Shown piece by piece: positions 12,812 to 14,316 of a DNA stretch of 14,316 nt. Position 1 is the stretch's first letter. Every line of letters starts with the position of its first letter. Both the position numbers and the translations under genes were made by a program. The notes beneath the pieces are model-generated. The model ran no database searches and had not been told where the DNA came from. It saw only the letters and a program-made list of their open reading frames with translations. Source of the stretch: Kiritimatiellia bacterium (GTDB taxonomy: Bacteria > Verrucomicrobiota > Kiritimatiellia > RFP12 > UBA1067); the NCBI GenBank assembly GCA_017959645.1, contig JAGDAE010000120.1:1-14316 (forward strand). The letters are read 5' to 3'.

Positions 12812-13954
12812 TTACTTCGCCAATACGCGCACGGTGTCTCTGGCGATCATAAGCTCTTCGTTCGTGGGAATGATGACGACCGGTATCTTCGACCCCTTCG
12901 CCGAGACTACCGCGATCTCGCCGCGAACCTTGTTGGCCTTGGGGTCGAGTTTTATCCCGAGCGCGCCGAGACGCTTCACGATGCGCGCGCGCACCTCGGA
13001 CGAATTCTCGCCGATTCCCCCGGTCATTATTATCGCGTCCGCCCCGCCGACGATGGTGTTGTAGGCGCCGATGTAGAGCGCCGTGCGGTAGGCGAGCATC
13101 TCGAGCGCGAGTTCCGCGCCGCGATCGCCCTTCGCCGCCTTGGCGCACAGATCCCGGCAATCGCCGCCTTTGACGCCGCCGACGGCCTGGAGCCCCGACT
13201 CCTTGTTGAGAATGCGGTCCATCTCGGCGGGGGACTTCTTTTCACTCTCCATTATCGAAAGCACGGCGGCCGCGTCGATGTCGCCGCAGCGCGTGCCCAT
13301 GACCAGCCCGGCGAGCGGCGTAAGCCCCATGGTCGTATCGACCACCCCGCCGTTTTTGATCGCGGCGAGCGACGAGCCGTTGCCGAGATGGCAGGTGACG
13401 AGGTTCACTTTAGCGAGCGGCTTTTTGAGGAATTTCGCCGCCGCCTGGGTTATGAACTTGTGGGAAGTTCCGTGAAAGCCGTATTTGCGTATTCCGTACT
13501 TCTTGCAGTACTTCGGGTCGATGGCGTACATTCCCGCGCAGTCGGGCATCGTCGCGATGTGGAAGGCCGTGTCGAAAACCCCGACATTCGGCACCCCCTT
13601 GAAGATCTTTTCGCACGCCTCGATTCCGCCCAGGTTGGCCGGCATGTGCAGCGGGCCGAACTTGACGAGCTTTTTCGCCTTGGCCATGTTCGCCTTGGTC
13701 ATCTGGGCGGAATCTTTGAACACCTCGCCGCCGTGCAGCACGCGGTGGCCGATCTCGTCGATGCCATTCGCGAGCTCTCCGAGATCGGCGACGACTTTCG
13801 CGAGCGCCTCGGCGTGGTTGGCCGGGCCGCCGGCGCCGATGCGCTCGACGAGACCCTTCGCGAGCCGCGCCTCGGTTTTCATGTCGAACAACTGGTACTT
13901 TAGCGAACTCGAACCCGAGTTCACCACGAGAACTTTTCTTATTGCCTTCTTCAT
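12812..13954 (-). CDS. ackA: Acetate kinase
   Basis: It transfers phosphate between acetyl phosphate and ADP, making acetate and ATP. The protein has 380 residues from ATG 13954. It shows 'VLVVNSGSSSLKYQLFDM' (8-25), 'EIGHRVLHGGEVF' (67-79, with the substrate-binding Arg), 'FDTAFHIATMP' (127-137), 'IRKYGFHGTSHKFI' (155-168), 'CHLGNGSSLAAIKNG' (188-202), 'DTTMGLTPLAGLVMGTRCGD' (206-225), GGDCRDL holding the conserved Asp-x-Arg pair (263-269), 'IIMTGGIGENSSEVR' (308-322) and 'IIPTNEELMIARDT' (361-374). It is shorter than the usual 395-410 residues, mainly because the segment between 'LVERIG' and 'HAEAL' is cut down. The frame also allows a TTG at 13981, but the ATG has AGGA just upstream and starts close to the family N-terminus. 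It lies 31 bp after the previous stop and 15 bp before pta. Confidence 0.97.
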   Translation of the reverse strand: MKKAIRKVLVVNSGSSSLKYQLFDMKTEARLAKGLVERIGAGGPANHAEALAKVVADLGELANGIDEIGHRVLHGGEVFKDSAQMTKANMAKAKKLVKFGPLHMPANLGGIEACEKIFKGVPNVGVFDTAFHIATMPDCAGMYAIDPKYCKKYGIRKYGFHGTSHKFITQAAAKFLKKPLAKVNLVTCHLGNGSSLAAIKNGGVVDTTMGLTPLAGLVMGTRCGDIDAAAVLSIMESEKKSPAEMDRILNKESGLQAVGGVKGGDCRDLCAKAAKGDRGAELALEMLAYRTALYIGAYNTIVGGADAIIMTGGIGENSSEVRARIVKRLGALGIKLDPKANKVRGEIAVVSAKGSKIPVVIIPTNEELMIARDTVRVLAK

Positions 13955-13985
13955 CTTTCCTGTTGCGGTTTTGTCTTTCAAAGAA

Positions 13986-14316
13986 CTATTCCAAGACCAC
14001 CTTGAAGAACCCGGTCGACAGATCGACGCCGTCGCCGAGATCGACCTCGATCTCGGCCGGTTCGCGGCCGACGATTATGCTCTTTTCGGCGATCTCGGCC
14101 CATTCGGAGTCCATGAGCGTATTCTTTTTCAGGACTTTGCACCTCACGACCGCCGTGCCGGAGTCGCCGATTTCGTAGATGGCTTCGAACGCAGCGGAGA
14201 CTCGGGTTTCCACATCGGCGTCGACGACGAGCGAAATCTTCCTCGCGGCCGTATCGAGACTTATCGAACCGATCACGATCGAACCTTCCTTCAATTCGGC
14301 TTCGTCGATCGCCGCC
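13986..14316 (-). CDS. C-terminal part of an unrecognised protein (5' end outside window)
   Basis: The frame is open from the window edge to a TAG at 13986-13988 (about 109 codons visible). The only possible start inside is a TTG at 14294, preceded by in-frame coding-like sequence (A-A-I-D-E-A-E). The gene therefore most likely begins outside the window. The visible part is beta-rich and acidic ('GSIVIGSISLDTAARKISLV', 'VRCKVLKKNTLMDSEW', 'EIEVDLGDGVDLST') and ends 'TGFFKVVLE'. Endings of this FF(K/R)V type are, in my recollection, frequent in large secreted or surface proteins of PVC bacteria, but no catalytic motif is visible. It is on the same strand as ackA and 31 bp upstream of it. Function unknown; that it is coding is fairly sure. 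Confidence 0.65.
   Translation of the reverse strand, partial: AAIDEAELKEGSIVIGSISLDTAARKISLVVDADVETRVSAAFEAIYEIGDSGTAVVRCKVLKKNTLMDSEWAEIAEKSIIVGREPAEIEVDLGDGVDLSTGFFKVVLE

Noticed and set aside
10982..13903. A 973-codon open frame on the plus strand opposite kdsD, pta and ackA
   Set aside because: The minus strand encodes three unmistakable enzymes with intact motifs. The antisense frame is Arg/Ala/Asp/His-rich without recognisable domains, the usual result of GC-rich codon bias.
13954..13981. AckA start at TTG 13981
   Set aside because: The ATG at 13954 has an AGGA just upstream and gives an N-terminus close to the family norm.
13955..13985. Promoter for ackA in the gap before it
   Set aside because: No pair of -35 and -10 elements with reasonable spacing could be found; a promoter may lie further upstream inside the partial gene or beyond the window.

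Overview
The window is a GC-rich bacterial segment in which every supported gene lies on the minus strand, so biological order runs from high to low coordinates. The best taxonomic guess is a member of the PVC group (Verrucomicrobiota, Kiritimatiellota or Lentisphaerota). The main reason is a complete, colinear counterpart of the Akkermansia muciniphila Amuc_1102-1101-1100-1099-1098 pilus-like locus. Supporting hints are the InlB-type repeats of the surface protein and the '...TGFFKVVLE' ending of the upstream protein. Sequence divergence from Akkermansia and the different gene content around the locus suggest a relative, not Akkermansia itself. No 16S or other phylogenetic marker is present to settle this.

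Layout in transcription order. (1) 14316-13986: the C-terminal end of an unrecognised protein. (2) 13954-11759: ackA and pta, the acetyl-CoA to acetate pathway that yields ATP in fermenters. (3) 11757-10765: kdsD, arabinose-5-phosphate isomerase with SIS and two CBS domains, the entry step of Kdo synthesis, implying a Kdo-containing outer membrane. (4) 10749-2841: five genes of a divergent type IV pilus-like envelope complex: an exported Amuc_1102-like protein, a PilM-PilN fusion, an Amuc_1100-like (PilO-like) protein, an Amuc_1099-like protein with zinc-ribbon and calcium-binding motifs in the PilP position, and a 1139-residue secretin (PilQ/Amuc_1098-like). (5) 2829-798: coaE (dephospho-CoA kinase, a compact form) overlapping rho (transcription termination factor with an N-terminal extension). 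(6) 777-1: the first 259 codons of an exported protein with InlB/Listeria-Bacteroides-type repeats, running off the window.

Gene spacing is very tight: 1 to 48 bp gaps, two 4-bp start/stop overlaps inside the pilus block and an 8-bp overlap for coaE/rho. This suggests one long transcription unit or overlapping units. One strong promoter-like sequence (TTGAAC, 17 bp, TATAAT) sits exactly at the end of the Amuc_1099-like gene and would give the secretin, coaE and rho their own transcript. I saw no convincing intrinsic terminator, RNA gene, mobile element or CRISPR array, and there is no gene-free stretch over 300 bases.

Functionally, the centre of the window is a PVC-style pilMNOPQ alignment complex. 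The cytoplasmic PilM part binds, in cis, the INLVP tail of its own fused PilN part. The PilN-, PilO- and PilP-like periplasmic parts would link the inner membrane to the secretin channel. The motor ATPase, platform protein, prepilin peptidase and pilins are not in this window.
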